Origin: Halogeometricum sp. S3BR5-2
GTDB taxonomy: Archaea; Halobacteriota; Halobacteria; Halobacteriales; Haloferacaceae
Length of the DNA: 64,000 nucleotides
NCBI RefSeq assembly: GCF_031624635.1
Contig: NZ_JAMQOQ010000005.1
Span: 350,147 to 414,146 of the forward strand
Direction: 5' to 3'
Below the pieces are notes generated by a model. That model had not been told where the DNA came from, did not search any database, and was given only the letters and a program-made list of their open reading frames with translations. This document shows positions 1 through 9,481 of this stretch, piece by piece. The position numbers and the translations under genes were made by a program. How positions within the stretch are numbered: the stretch's first letter is position 1; the number at the start of each line of letters is the position of its first letter.

Positions 1-954
1 GAACTGGTCGCGGCGCTCGAACGCGAGCAGGACGGCCCGCACGGCTACGCCGAACGCGGCGTCCTGAGCGTCGCCGTCGACGACGACGAGGTGGAGGCGT
101 TCGAATCGACGACGGAACTCATCGAGGAGCGACGCGAGCGCTTCGGCGTCCCCGAACCGGGGTCGCTGCGGGAACTCGACGCCGAGGAAGCGAGGGCGCG
201 GTTCCCGCCGCTGGCTGACGTGGAACGCGCGCTCTACTACGACGACGCGGCCCGAGTCGACGGGCGGACGTTCGAGTCGGCGCTCCGGCGGGCCGGCCGG
301 ACGCACGGGCTGACCGAACGCGAGGCGAGCGTAGGGGAGTTGGTTCTCGGAGGTGGCGGAGACGAGAACGGGGCCGGAAGTCGAGAAGTCGACGGCGTCG
401 TCCTCGACTCCGGCGAGCGAATCGACGCCGAGAACGTCGTCGTCGCGGGCGGCGCGTGGTCCGAGTCGTTCGGGTCGCAACTCGGCGTCGAGGTGCCCGT
501 CGAACCGCAACGCGGGCAAATCGTCCACCTCGACGTGGACGCCGATACCGACGGCTGGCCCATCGTGAGCCCCTTTCGGGGTCACTACATGGTGTCGTGG
601 GACGACGGCCGCGTCGCCGCCGGCGCGACCCGCGAGGCGGGGTCCGGGTTCGTCCCGCACACGACGGTGAAGGGCCTGCGCGAGGTGTTCGACGAGGTGC
701 TCCGCGTCGCCCCCGGCCTCGCAGACGCCTCGCTCCGCGCCTCGCGCGTCGGCCTCCGGCCGCTGACCCCCGACGGTCTGCCCGTCTTGGGCGCCGTCCC
801 GGGCGTGGAGGGGGGTTACCTCTGCACGGGGCACGGACCCACGGGTCTCCAGTTGGGACCGTACAGCGGGAAAGTGGTCGCCGACGTCGTGCGCGGCGAG
901 GTGCCGGGGATGGAGAACGCGGACCTCGACCGGTTCTCCGTCGACCGCTTCTGA
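1..954 (+). CDS. FAD-dependent oxidoreductase, DAO family (5'-truncated)
   Basis: The reading frame is open from base 1, so the N-terminal part with the FAD-binding GxGxxG lies outside the window; the GTG at 91 is internal. What remains has features of the DAO (D-amino-acid oxidase / glycine oxidase) family: a substrate-domain strand ending in VVVAGGAWS, the RGQIVHLD stretch, and the C-terminal RPLTPDGLPVLGAVPGVEG...CTGHGPTGLQ segment that closes over the flavin. Such enzymes oxidise amino or imino acids or deaminate amines; the substrate cannot be read from this fragment. It converges with the TRAP permease, whose stop is 3 bases away. Confidence 0.85.
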   Translation, partial: ELVAALEREQDGPHGYAERGVLSVAVDDDEVEAFESTTELIEERRERFGVPEPGSLRELDAEEARARFPPLADVERALYYDDAARVDGRTFESALRRAGRTHGLTEREASVGELVLGGGGDENGAGSREVDGVVLDSGERIDAENVVVAGGAWSESFGSQLGVEVPVEPQRGQIVHLDVDADTDGWPIVSPFRGHYMVSWDDGRVAAGATREAGSGFVPHTTVKGLREVFDEVLRVAPGLADASLRASRVGLRPLTPDGLPVLGAVPGVEGGYLCTGHGPTGLQLGPYSGKVVADVVRGEVPGMENADLDRFSVDRF

Positions 955-957
955 CGC

Positions 958-3774
958 TCAGTCGCTCGTCGTCGCGGCCGTCGGGTTCGGCTTCTCGTCG
1001 GCCCCGCGGCGGTTCCGGAACGCGAGCAGTGCGAACAGGACGCCGCCGGCGGCGCGCATCCCGATGTCGAGGAGGAGCGGTTCGCCGAGGTTCGTCAGGA
1101 CGCCGACCAGTCCGAGCACGTCGGTGACGGCGTTCAGAAGCAGCATCGGCGCCATGAGCAGCAGCGCCGCGACGGCGTAGAGGACGCGTTCGCCGGCGCC
1201 GACGGTGCGGTAGAGGAAGCCGATGACGGTCACGCCGAGGGCGACGACGCCGAGGAACACCCCGGCGACGGGGATGACCACCTCGGGGAGGAAGTACGCC
1301 ACGTCGGTCACGTCGGCCGTCGTGAGGACGCGGGCGGACTCGCCGCTCCCGCGGAGGAGCAGGATGCCGGGGGTGAGCGCGAACGCGAACGGCACGATGG
1401 CCTTGTTGAGCGACAGCGAGAACGCCTGCACCCCCGTTTGGAACGGATCGGACTTCGCTATCCCGGAGGCGGCGTAGGCGGCGACGGCCACCGGCGGCGT
1501 GATGTCCGCGATGACGCCGAAGTAGAGGATGAACAGGTGCGCCGCCAGCAGCGGAATGTCCGAGGACTGCGCGATGGCCGGCCCGAGGAGCGAGACGAGG
1601 ATGATGTACGTCACCGTCGTCGGCATCCCCATCCCGAGGATGATGGACGCGACGGCGGTGAACACCAGGAGGAGGACGAGCGACCCGCCCGCAGTCGTGC
1701 GGATGAGCGCCGTCAGGTTGGGGCCGAGACCCGTCGCGCTGACGACGCCGGGGATGATGCCCGCGGCGGCGACGGCGACGACGACTTCCGTGGCGGTGCG
1801 CGCGCCGGAGTCCATCGACTTGCCGACGAACACGCTGTAACGGAACGCGTTCAGGCGGGCGAGCGCCGGCCGGCCGACCGACCGCGCGACTCGCTCGCCG
1901 GCCTCGTCGACGGCGGCGTCCAAATCGAGCAGCGGCGCGTCGATGCGCGGCCGGACGAGGAGGAACGCGAGGCTGACGACGACGACGATAGTCCCGAGGT
2001 CCCCGCCCGCGGCGAACACGGCCTCCACGGGGCCCATCGCCTCCTCCGCGCCGCCCGTCGCGGCCGCGAGGACGCCGACGTCGGTCAGGAGGTAGGAGAC
2101 GACCTGCGCGGCCGTGAGTGCGGCGATAGCGCCGACCAACGGCACCCGCGTCCGGCGGTTGTACGCCGCGACGAAGGCGACCAGCGCCATGATGGCGACC
2201 AGGGTGAACCACGCCGACCGCGCGACGGTGAGTCGCTCGACCAGCAGGTAGAACAGCAGCAGGCCGACGGGGAGGAGGTAGAACCACCCGACGCGGAGGT
2301 GCGCTCCGAGGTCGACAACCTCGCTGCGGTCGAGGCCGCCGATGTCCGCGCGGACGGCTTCGAGGTGGACCATCACCCAGACCCCGAAGAAGAACACGAT
2401 GGCCGGGATGGTCGCGGCGATGATGATGTCCGAGAAGGGGACGCCGATGAACTCGATCATCAGGAACGCCGCCGCGCCCATGACCGGTGGTAAAATCTGA
2501 CCGCCCGAGGAGGCCGAAGATTCCACGGCGCCCGCGAACTCCGGGCGGTAGCCCGACTTCTTCATCAGGGGGATGGTGAACGCCCCCGTCGTGACCGTGT
2601 TGGCGATGGAGGAACCGGATATCATCCCCATGAACCCGGACGCCAGAATCGAGGCCTTCGCCGGACCGCCCCGGCGCGTCCCGGTGGCGGCGTACGCGAG
2701 GTCGATGAACCACTGGCCGGCGCCGGACATCTCCAGGAACGCGCCGAACAGGATGAAGATGTAGATGAACTGCACCGAGACGGTGACGGGGATGCCGAAG
2801 ACGCCGTTCTCGGTGTTGTACCAGAGGTTCTGGACGATGTTCGCCCACGACCCCTCGGTGATGGAGAGGACGCCGATGACCGGCGTGTCCGGCGCGATAA
2901 AGTAGCCGTACCGCGCGTAGACGATGAACGAGGCGACGATGAGCATGAGGTAGAGGCCGAGGGCGCGGCGGGTCGCCTCCAACACGAGGAGGACGCCCAC
3001 GGCGCCGAGGAAGAACGGGTAGGAGACGTCGGCCAGCGGAATCCCGACGGCGCTCACCGCCTCGGCGAGGACGCCGAACGGGCCGAGGTACTCCGCGACG
3101 GACCGGCCCGCCGCCAGCCCCAGCACGCGGAGTTGCTGTATCTCGTCCCACTCGGTTACCATGTACTGCGCCGTGGCGACCGAGAGGAGGATACAGACGA
3201 GGTCCGCGGGCGTCACGCGGTTCCGCTCGCCGTCGACGACCGCCCAGCGGACGCCGCCTCTGACCGCCGTCGCCCCCCGCGCTATCGGGCTGTCGGCGCC
3301 GAACCGCGCGCGCGCCGCGGGGACGACGCGTCCGAGACGCCGCGAGACGGCCCCGGAGCCGTCGGTCGGGGGGAAGAGGACGAACGCGAGGACGAGGGCG
3401 AACGCGACGTGGACGGCGTTCACTTGGAGCAGTTGGAGCTGTCCGACTCCCACCTCGCCGACGAGGGGGAGGTCCACCTCGAAGGTGAACCCGCGCGCGG
3501 CGAGCCACATCTGGTACAGCGAAAAGGCGATGCCGACGACGGAGACGAAGAGGGCCGCGTAGCCCGAGAGGGAGCGCTTCCGCTCTATCTCCTGGAGGAG
3601 TTCCTCGGCCTCCTCGTCGCTCAGCGCGTCCGCTTCTTCGTCTCCGGAGTCCCGACCGTCGTTTCGGCCGTCGCGGTCCCGGCCGCCGTCGGCGACCGCG
3701 CGGACCCGCGCGTTCGTCTCGGGGTCCGTCCCCGCTCCGTCACCGCTCCGAGGGTCGTCTGTGTCTGATGTCAT
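958..3774 (-). CDS. TRAP transporter fused permease, TAXI type
   Basis: 938 residues. It begins with an acidic cytoplasmic tail (about 60 residues) and then many hydrophobic segments, matching the fused small (DctQ-like) plus large (DctM-like) TRAP permease used with TAXI-type binding proteins. Typical large-subunit stretches are visible: a Gly/Ser-rich SASSGGQILPPVMGAAAFLM and a late GMGMPTTVTYIILVSLLGPA. It imports an unidentified organic acid, driven by an ion gradient. Last gene of a three-gene minus-strand operon: its ATG overlaps the stop of the DUF1850 gene by 4 bases, so the two are probably translationally coupled. The N-terminal tail is longer than in bacterial homologues and fits halophile surface acidity. 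Confidence 0.93.
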   Translation of the reverse strand: MTSDTDDPRSGDGAGTDPETNARVRAVADGGRDRDGRNDGRDSGDEEADALSDEEAEELLQEIERKRSLSGYAALFVSVVGIAFSLYQMWLAARGFTFEVDLPLVGEVGVGQLQLLQVNAVHVAFALVLAFVLFPPTDGSGAVSRRLGRVVPAARARFGADSPIARGATAVRGGVRWAVVDGERNRVTPADLVCILLSVATAQYMVTEWDEIQQLRVLGLAAGRSVAEYLGPFGVLAEAVSAVGIPLADVSYPFFLGAVGVLLVLEATRRALGLYLMLIVASFIVYARYGYFIAPDTPVIGVLSITEGSWANIVQNLWYNTENGVFGIPVTVSVQFIYIFILFGAFLEMSGAGQWFIDLAYAATGTRRGGPAKASILASGFMGMISGSSIANTVTTGAFTIPLMKKSGYRPEFAGAVESSASSGGQILPPVMGAAAFLMIEFIGVPFSDIIIAATIPAIVFFFGVWVMVHLEAVRADIGGLDRSEVVDLGAHLRVGWFYLLPVGLLLFYLLVERLTVARSAWFTLVAIMALVAFVAAYNRRTRVPLVGAIAALTAAQVVSYLLTDVGVLAAATGGAEEAMGPVEAVFAAGGDLGTIVVVVSLAFLLVRPRIDAPLLDLDAAVDEAGERVARSVGRPALARLNAFRYSVFVGKSMDSGARTATEVVVAVAAAGIIPGVVSATGLGPNLTALIRTTAGGSLVLLLVFTAVASIILGMGMPTTVTYIILVSLLGPAIAQSSDIPLLAAHLFILYFGVIADITPPVAVAAYAASGIAKSDPFQTGVQAFSLSLNKAIVPFAFALTPGILLLRGSGESARVLTTADVTDVAYFLPEVVIPVAGVFLGVVALGVTVIGFLYRTVGAGERVLYAVAALLLMAPMLLLNAVTDVLGLVGVLTNLGEPLLLDIGMRAAGGVLFALLAFRNRRGADEKPNPTAATTSD

Positions 3775-4277
3775 AGCTTGCTACCTGCCAGCGAGAGGGC
3801 GTGCGAGAGCGCGGACCGGCGCTCGACCGCCAACCGGACCGACCGGGCGTCGGAGAGGGCGACGAGGTCGTACGTCTCGTCGCCGACGCGGAGTTCGTGG
3901 CCCGCGACGTGACCGGGCTTCACGTACAGTTCCTCGTACGTGCCCTCGGGGTCGAAGACGAACGTCCCGTTCTCGACGGTCACGTCCGCTCGCGCCGGGA
4001 GCCCCGCTCCGTAGGACTCGAACTCCATCCGCGTCATCGTGAGGTTCGTCCCGTCGACGGCGTAGCCGTCCAGCACGCGCGTCTTCTCCACGCTGTGGGT
4101 GTATTCGAGGGCGACGGGCGTCCCCTCGGAGACGGGAACGGTCAGAAGCGTCTCGCCGGTCTCGGCGTCCTCGACCGTCAGCACGCGGTCGTCGGGCGTC
4201 GCCGCCCCCGCCCCGGCGACGAGGAGGACGAGGACGGCGAGACCGGCGAGCGAGCGCGCGGTTCGTCTCGGCGTCAC
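3771..4277 (-). CDS. DUF1850 domain protein of TAXI-TRAP operon
   Basis: 168 residues with an N-terminal hydrophobic segment (about residues 8-26) that looks like a Sec signal or anchor. The body carries the DUF1850 signature: an EYTHSVEKT stretch, then a FESYGAGLP stretch. DUF1850 proteins are commonly encoded beside TAXI-type TRAP transporters; their role is not established. Here the gene sits between the binding protein (10-base gap) and the permease (4-base overlap), so it is very likely co-expressed and acts on the outer face of the same transporter. No catalytic motif is visible. Confidence 0.88.
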   Translation of the reverse strand: MTPRRTARSLAGLAVLVLLVAGAGAATPDDRVLTVEDAETGETLLTVPVSEGTPVALEYTHSVEKTRVLDGYAVDGTNLTMTRMEFESYGAGLPARADVTVENGTFVFDPEGTYEELYVKPGHVAGHELRVGDETYDLVALSDARSVRLAVERRSALSHALSLAGSKL

Positions 4278-4287
4278 GACCGACCGC

Positions 4288-5337
4288 TTACCCGAAGTAC
4301 GCCTGCGCGCCCGGGTGGAGGTCGATGGACATCCCGTCCTGAGCGGACTCCGCCGAGATGAAGTCGGTCTTGATGGTGAGTTGGTCCGTGTTGTCGAAGA
4401 TGGCCGCCGTGACCTCCTCGACCGTGGCCTCGTCCACCTGCGTCGTCGTGGCTATCATCGCCTGCACCGACACCGTCGGGACGGCGGAGTCGAGGCCGTA
4501 CGTTCCGGAGGGCACCTCGTCGTCGGCGTAGAACGGCGCGGCGTCCTTGACCGCCTGCCTGTTGTCGCCCTCGACGGGGACGACGACGACGTCCTCGGTC
4601 GCCGCCAGTTCCTCGATGGCGCCGACGGGCCACCCGCCGACGACGAACGCCGCGTCGATGTCGCCGTTCTTCAACTGGTCGGACGCCGTGGAGAACCCGG
4701 TGTTCTGTTCCTCGTAATCCGAGACGCCGAGCGCTTCGAGGATCTGCGTCGCGTTCACCTGCGTCCCCGACCCGAGGTCGCCGGTGTTGATAGTCGCCCC
4801 CGAGAGGTCCGAGGGGGACTCGATACCCGTTCCGGCGAGCGTGACGATGTGGATGGTCTCGGGGTACAGCGTCGCGACGCCGCGGAGGCTCTCGACGGCG
4901 TTCCCCTGGAAGGCGTCGATGCCCTCGCCGTTGAACGCGAAGTAGGCGATGTCGTTCTGGATGAGCGCGAAGTCGGCCTCGCCGCGGGCGAGACTGCCGA
5001 CGTTCTCCACCGACGCCCCGGTGGACTGCACCTGTAGCGTGTAGTCGGTGTTGCCCTCGACGACGGTCTTGAACTCGTTCGACAGCGGGAAGTACGTCCC
5101 GCCGGTCCCGCCGGCGTGCCACGAGAGGCGCCCGCTACCGCCGGACCCGCCGGACCCGCCCGACGACTCCGTCTCGGTGTCCGTTCCCATCTCCGTCGAC
5201 TCGCCTTCGCCGCCGGAGGTGGTCGTCTCGTCCTCGCCTTCGCCGCCGTTGCCGCCGCTCGAACAGCCCGCGATACCGACCAAGCCCGCCGCGCCGGTCG
5301 CTGCGATGAACTGACGGCGCCGCATCTTATCTGCCAT
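4288..5337 (-). CDS. TAXI-family TRAP solute-binding lipoprotein
   Basis: 349 residues from the ATG at 5337. I prefer this to longer in-frame options because MADKMRRRQF directly precedes a twin-arginine signal (R6-R8), and the lipobox ends IAGC at Cys25. A Gly/Ser/Glu-rich linker follows, then the binding fold beginning RLSWHAGGTGGTYFPLSNEF, the glycine-rich ligand loop of TAXI proteins. It should be exported by Tat, lipid-anchored and capture the solute for the fused permease. First gene of the operon. TAXI proteins bind varied acids (glutamate, oxoglutarate and others), so specificity is open. An AT-rich stretch with a TATA-like sequence lies just upstream (5358-5400). Confidence 0.93.
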   Translation of the reverse strand: MADKMRRRQFIAATGAAGLVGIAGCSSGGNGGEGEDETTTSGGEGESTEMGTDTETESSGGSGGSGGSGRLSWHAGGTGGTYFPLSNEFKTVVEGNTDYTLQVQSTGASVENVGSLARGEADFALIQNDIAYFAFNGEGIDAFQGNAVESLRGVATLYPETIHIVTLAGTGIESPSDLSGATINTGDLGSGTQVNATQILEALGVSDYEEQNTGFSTASDQLKNGDIDAAFVVGGWPVGAIEELAATEDVVVVPVEGDNRQAVKDAAPFYADDEVPSGTYGLDSAVPTVSVQAMIATTTQVDEATVEEVTAAIFDNTDQLTIKTDFISAESAQDGMSIDLHPGAQAYFG

Positions 5338-5499
5338 ATTCCCGTACCTACCCCCGCCACGTATATACGGATTTTTATCAATTACCGGATTATCTGCAAA
5401 TACGGAAGTTAATCTCAACTCAGATACACGTTAACACCCGTCAGCGGCCGTCCCCGCCGGTGGGCGTAACGCTTTCAGCGGAGGTGTCGAAGCCGGAGT

Positions 5500-7572
5500 A
5501 TGACTCACGTCGCCGCGACGGACTACCACGACATCGTGCAGGTCGAGGACCCACGCGTGTCGCCGGACGGGGGGCGCGTCGCGTTCGTCCGCAAGGAACC
5601 GAAGGACGAGGAGTCCTACGAACAGACCGTCTACGTCGTCCCGACGGACGGGAGCGCGGACCCGCGACGACTCACCATCGCGGAGGGGGTCGACTCCCAA
5701 CCTCGCTGGAGTCCGGACGGCGACCGACTCGCGTTCGTCTCCACGCGCGGCGCCGACGACGACCGGCCGCAGTTGTGGGTGCTGCCCCTCGGCGGCGGCG
5801 AGGCCGAGCGAATCACGGACGTGCCCGGCGGCGTCTCCGGCATCGAGTGGAGTCCGAACGGGCAGCGAATCGCCTTCCAGCAGGCGACGACGGAAACGGA
5901 ACGAGAGGACGGCATCGACGTCGGCCTCGACGGCGAGGAGTACGAACGCGAGACGCCGGACCCGCGCGTCGTCGACCGACTCGTCTACCGACAGCACGAG
6001 CGCTACCGCGACGGAACCGTCGCGCACGTCTACGTCGCGGACGTGGGAGAGGGCGGCGACGCGGACTCCTATTCGGACCGCGTCGACCGCCTCACCGACG
6101 GCGACTTCGACCACGTCTCGCCGGCGTGGCGCGACGACGGGACGCTGTACTTCGGCGTGAAATACCCGCAAGGGGAGGTCGAACCCGACGACAGCGTCGT
6201 CATCGACATCCGGTCGCTGGACCTCGACTCCGGCGACCTCTCGGACGTGACGCGGACGACGTGCTGGGCGCTGGTGATGGACGTGGCCTCGGACGGCCGC
6301 GTCGCCTACGGCCACACGCCGGAGGAGCGACTGTCGATGCGAAGCTCCGATGTTCGCGTGTACGACCCCGAGACGGACGAGACTGTCACCCCGACCGCGA
6401 ACCTCGACCGCACGGTCGACCTCTCGGGGTTCGAGTGGGGGCCGGGCGAGGAGTTCGTCTACTTCCTCACGCCCGACGAGGGTCACTACGTCTCGCGGCG
6501 AGTCAGGGGCGACGCCGCCGAAGACCCCGAACTCCTCGTCGGCGAGGGCCACGCGACGACCGTCTCCGTCGGCGGCACCCCCGAAAACCCGGTGGTCGCC
6601 TACGCCAAGAGCGAGTGGGACCACCGCGGCGACGTGTTCGCCTTCGAAGGGGGAACGGAGACGCGTCTGACCGAGGTGAACGCCGACTACCTCGCCGGCG
6701 TCGACGTGGGGGAACCCGAGGAGATACGGTTCGAGTCCGACGGCGAGGAGGTGCAGGGGTGGCTGTTGACGCCGCCGAACGCCGGCGAAGAGGAGTCCCA
6801 TCCGCTCGTCGTCGAGATTCACGGCGGCCCGCACGCCATGTGGACCGCCTCGGGGACGATGTGGCACGAGTACCAACTCCTGGCCGCCCGCGGTTACGCC
6901 GTCTTCTGGTCGAACCCGCGCGGGTCGACGGGCTACGGCGAGGCGTTCGCCACGGCCATCGAGTCCGACTGGGGCGACGTGACGATGACGGACGTGATGG
7001 CCGGCGTCGAACTCGTCTGCGAACGCGACGACGTCGACGAGTCGAACGCGTTCGTCACCGGCGGGTCGTTCGGCGGGTTCATGACCGGATGGATCGTAGG
7101 CCACACCGACTTCTTCGCCGGCGCCGTCGCTCAGCGCGGGGTGTTCGACCTCTCGTCGTTCTACGGGTCGACGGACGCGTTCAAACTCATCGAGGGCGAC
7201 TTCGATTCGACGCCGTGGGAGGACCCCGAGTTCCTCTGGGAGCAGTCGCCCGTCGCCTACGCCGACGAGGTGACGACGCCGACGCTGGTGATGCACGCGG
7301 ACAACGACTTCCGCGTCCCGGTCAACAACGGCGAGATGTTCTACCTGTTCATGAAGAAGAACGGCGTCGAGACCCGTCTGGTGAGATACCCCCGTGAGGG
7401 ACACGAACTCTCCCGGTCGGGCGAACCGGCCCACGTCGTCGACAGACTCGAACGCACCGTCCGCTGGTTCGACGGCTACTCCGAGCATCACGGCGCGTCG
7501 AAAGCGCTCGAACGCGGCGACGACGGCCTCTCGGCCGCCGAGAGCGACGACCAAGACGAGGACGCGAAGTAA
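5500..7572 (+). CDS. S9 family serine peptidase (acylaminoacyl peptidase-like)
   Basis: 690 residues, the usual size for prolyl-oligopeptidase-clan enzymes with a beta-propeller followed by an alpha/beta-hydrolase domain. The propeller half shows repeated SPDG and WSPDGDRLAF blades. In the hydrolase half, Ser523 lies in GGSFGG, Asp603 in ADNDFRVP and His635 in REGHE, completing the triad; the oxyanion-loop HGGPHAMW is also present. No signal peptide, so cytoplasmic. It probably clears short peptides or acyl-blocked N-terminal residues. Stand-alone gene, divergent from the TRAP operon. Confidence 0.94.
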   Translation: MTHVAATDYHDIVQVEDPRVSPDGGRVAFVRKEPKDEESYEQTVYVVPTDGSADPRRLTIAEGVDSQPRWSPDGDRLAFVSTRGADDDRPQLWVLPLGGGEAERITDVPGGVSGIEWSPNGQRIAFQQATTETEREDGIDVGLDGEEYERETPDPRVVDRLVYRQHERYRDGTVAHVYVADVGEGGDADSYSDRVDRLTDGDFDHVSPAWRDDGTLYFGVKYPQGEVEPDDSVVIDIRSLDLDSGDLSDVTRTTCWALVMDVASDGRVAYGHTPEERLSMRSSDVRVYDPETDETVTPTANLDRTVDLSGFEWGPGEEFVYFLTPDEGHYVSRRVRGDAAEDPELLVGEGHATTVSVGGTPENPVVAYAKSEWDHRGDVFAFEGGTETRLTEVNADYLAGVDVGEPEEIRFESDGEEVQGWLLTPPNAGEEESHPLVVEIHGGPHAMWTASGTMWHEYQLLAARGYAVFWSNPRGSTGYGEAFATAIESDWGDVTMTDVMAGVELVCERDDVDESNAFVTGGSFGGFMTGWIVGHTDFFAGAVAQRGVFDLSSFYGSTDAFKLIEGDFDSTPWEDPEFLWEQSPVAYADEVTTPTLVMHADNDFRVPVNNGEMFYLFMKKNGVETRLVRYPREGHELSRSGEPAHVVDRLERTVRWFDGYSEHHGASKALERGDDGLSAAESDDQDEDAK

Positions 7573-7918
7573 CCTCGTTTCCGGGTTGAGTATATAGCTC
7601 ACCGCGCGGTCCGGGGGGCTGTTTCGGCTCCGCTTCTCGCCCCGCCGTCCGACCGCAGTCGCCCGTTTTCGAGCCGAAGCGAAGGGGTTCGCGGAGGGGA
7701 CCCGACGGCGGCCCGGAAGGTACCCGCGACTACGTTTCCCACGGGTGCCGTCGAGTGGTCCGTTTCGTGTCGTTCGGTTCGAAAGAAAACCGCATGACTG
7801 CGGCCGTGTTCCATTCGAAGCGAGGGGGTTCCCCGGCGGTCGACGGGGAACGGAGACGACATCGGCGCCCGCGGGTCCGACGCAACAGTGATGGGTACGC
7901 GGGCTAAATGGCAACCCA
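7573..7918. other. 346-base intergenic stretch with imperfect duplication
   Basis: No convincing gene on either strand. A TATA-like GAGTATATAGCTC lies at about 7588-7600, just after the peptidase. Two diverged copies of a roughly 45-base segment are present (about 7645-7692 and 7790-7834), sharing the core CGAAGCGAxGGGGTTC. A minus-strand frame spans them but its peptide is Arg/Pro-rich shadow-like sequence, so I treat it as non-coding. Confidence 0.5.
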
Positions 7919-8296
7919 ATGAAACGAAGAACGACCGCCCGCCTCGAACTCCTCGTCGGACTCGCGACGCTCGGGTACGCGGTGTGGCTCCGACGGTTCC
8001 TGCGCCGGCACGGCGAAGACGTCGAACCGCTCTCACCCTTCGCATTCGTCGCGGGGGCGGTGACCGCGGCGGCGCACCGGAACCTGTACGACCGCGACGT
8101 CGGCCGCATTCGGACGAGTCGCCGCCGCGGCCTCCTGTTCGGCCTCTGTAACGTCGGATGGCAGCGCCTGCTCCGACGGCGCTCCGCGGACCCGGACGCG
8201 TTCCGGCACGGCTACGGCCTCGGCCGCGGCGTCGGCACCGTGCTCTACCGGACTTGGTTCGGTCTCCTTCGCGACCTGCCGGGCGACGACGAGTAG
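7919..8296 (+). CDS. Conserved-looking small basic protein, unknown function
   Basis: 125 residues, rich in Arg, with one weakly hydrophobic segment near the N-terminus (about residues 10-24) and another around residues 40-52. Not recognised. The unusual positive charge for a halophile protein, together with the RR-rich loops, suggests a membrane-associated or nucleic-acid-associated protein, but no motif decides between these. The ATG at 7919 follows a short A/T-containing stretch; codon use matches neighbouring genes, which supports it being real. Confidence 0.6.
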   Translation: MKRRTTARLELLVGLATLGYAVWLRRFLRRHGEDVEPLSPFAFVAGAVTAAAHRNLYDRDVGRIRTSRRRGLLFGLCNVGWQRLLRRRSADPDAFRHGYGLGRGVGTVLYRTWFGLLRDLPGDDE

Positions 8297-8322
8297 GACG
8301 CCTCCCCCGAGTCCGGACGGAC

Positions 8323-9420
8323 TCAGAACTCGCCGCGGAACTCGCTATCAGTTAGTCGTCGCGGGTCGGTGGGGTGCGCGCCGAGCGTCGACTCCCGTTC
8401 CATCACGCGCTTGTAGGCGTCGTATACGTGGACCGTCTCGCCGTCCACCGTCGCCTCGTCGGTGCCGCGGACGCCGTCGAAGACGCGCCAGTCCGTCTCC
8501 TTCGCGTGCTCGAACCACGAGACGAGTTTCACGTCCTCGGCGGCGACGTAGTCGTAGAAGTCGGCTATCCACGCCGCCTTCCGCGCGGGGTCGTTGCCGC
8601 CCTCGACTTCGCTGGAGCAGGCGACTTCGGTGATAGCGAGAGGGGCGTCGGTGACGCTCCGAACCCGCTCGAACGCCTTCGAGTATATCTCCGGGGGGTC
8701 GAACCATCCGGCCCACTCCCACCAGTTGTAGCCGTTGACGGCCGCCCAGTCGACGGCGTCGTCGCCGGGGTAGTAGCGCGGAATCGGGATACCGCCGCGA
8801 CCGCCGGCGTTCGGTCCCCACACCCACTGCACGTCCGTCGGGCCGAGTCCCGTCGCCATCACGCGGCCGCGCACGCGGCGGAACATCTCGATATAGTCCT
8901 CGGGCGTCGACCCGCCCGCGGGCGCGCCCCACTTCACCCAGTCGCCGTTCATCTCGGGGGCGAACTCGACGAAGAGGCGGCGGTCCGGGCGGCCGACTCC
9001 GCGGCGGACCCACCCGGCGATGGCCTCGCCCCACGCGTCCACCCGGTCGTCGTGGTCGCCGGCGGCCACGTCGGCAGAGACGGTGGTCGGCGTCTCTTCT
9101 TCCGTTCCGAACGTCGGTTCGAGCACGAGCATCGGCACCTGTCCCCGCGCCCAGACGGCTTCGAGCGCCGACATCGTCCACGCTATCTCCTCGTCGGACT
9201 GCCCGAGGGCGGCGTACTGCGTGACGACGGCGTGTCGCTTCCCGGTCCAGCGCTCGAAGCGGTCGAGCGTCTCCACGGTCGGTCGCTCCACCGAGACGCC
9301 GGCGAGGAAGCCGCCCGTCCGCGTCGCTCCCGTCTCCGAGGCGGTCCGCATCAGTCCCGCGACGCCGACGGCGGCGCCCGCCGACGCGCCGACCAACCCC
9401 AGAAACTGCCGTCGTTCCAT
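8323..9420 (-). CDS. Secreted GH26-like glycoside hydrolase (beta-mannanase/endoglucanase-like)
   Basis: 365 residues. The N-terminus MERRQFLGLVGASAG is a twin-arginine signal peptide, so the enzyme is exported folded. The body resembles GH26-type TIM barrels: the acid/base motif EFAPEMNGDW places the putative proton donor at Glu156, and a later strand ends ITEVACSS with the putative nucleophile at Glu265; aromatic residues (YNWWEWAGWF) that would line a sugar cleft lie between. It should cut a beta-linked polysaccharide outside the cell. It is transcribed away from a GT2 polysaccharide synthase pair across 168 bases, suggesting turnover of the same polymer. Family assignment is by motif, not search. 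Confidence 0.82.
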   Translation of the reverse strand: MERRQFLGLVGASAGAAVGVAGLMRTASETGATRTGGFLAGVSVERPTVETLDRFERWTGKRHAVVTQYAALGQSDEEIAWTMSALEAVWARGQVPMLVLEPTFGTEEETPTTVSADVAAGDHDDRVDAWGEAIAGWVRRGVGRPDRRLFVEFAPEMNGDWVKWGAPAGGSTPEDYIEMFRRVRGRVMATGLGPTDVQWVWGPNAGGRGGIPIPRYYPGDDAVDWAAVNGYNWWEWAGWFDPPEIYSKAFERVRSVTDAPLAITEVACSSEVEGGNDPARKAAWIADFYDYVAAEDVKLVSWFEHAKETDWRVFDGVRGTDEATVDGETVHVYDAYKRVMERESTLGAHPTDPRRLTDSEFRGEF

Positions 9421-9481
9421 ACGCGCTTTCCGTCCCGACTCGGCATTAGTAGCGCACCGCTACCCCGGCTTCTCCCCCGCT

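Noticed and set aside
91..93. GTG at 91 as true start of the oxidoreductase
   Set aside because: The frame is open from base 1 and the remaining protein lacks its FAD-binding N-terminus, so the gene starts outside the window.
119..3508. 1129-codon antisense frame
   Set aside because: GC-rich third positions leave long opposite-strand frames open. Product is Arg/Pro-rich and the other strand encodes a recognisable oxidoreductase and TRAP permease.
5431..8109. 892-codon minus-strand frame opposite the S9 peptidase
   Set aside because: Same composition effect. The plus strand carries a complete catalytic triad, and the minus product has no recognisable domain.
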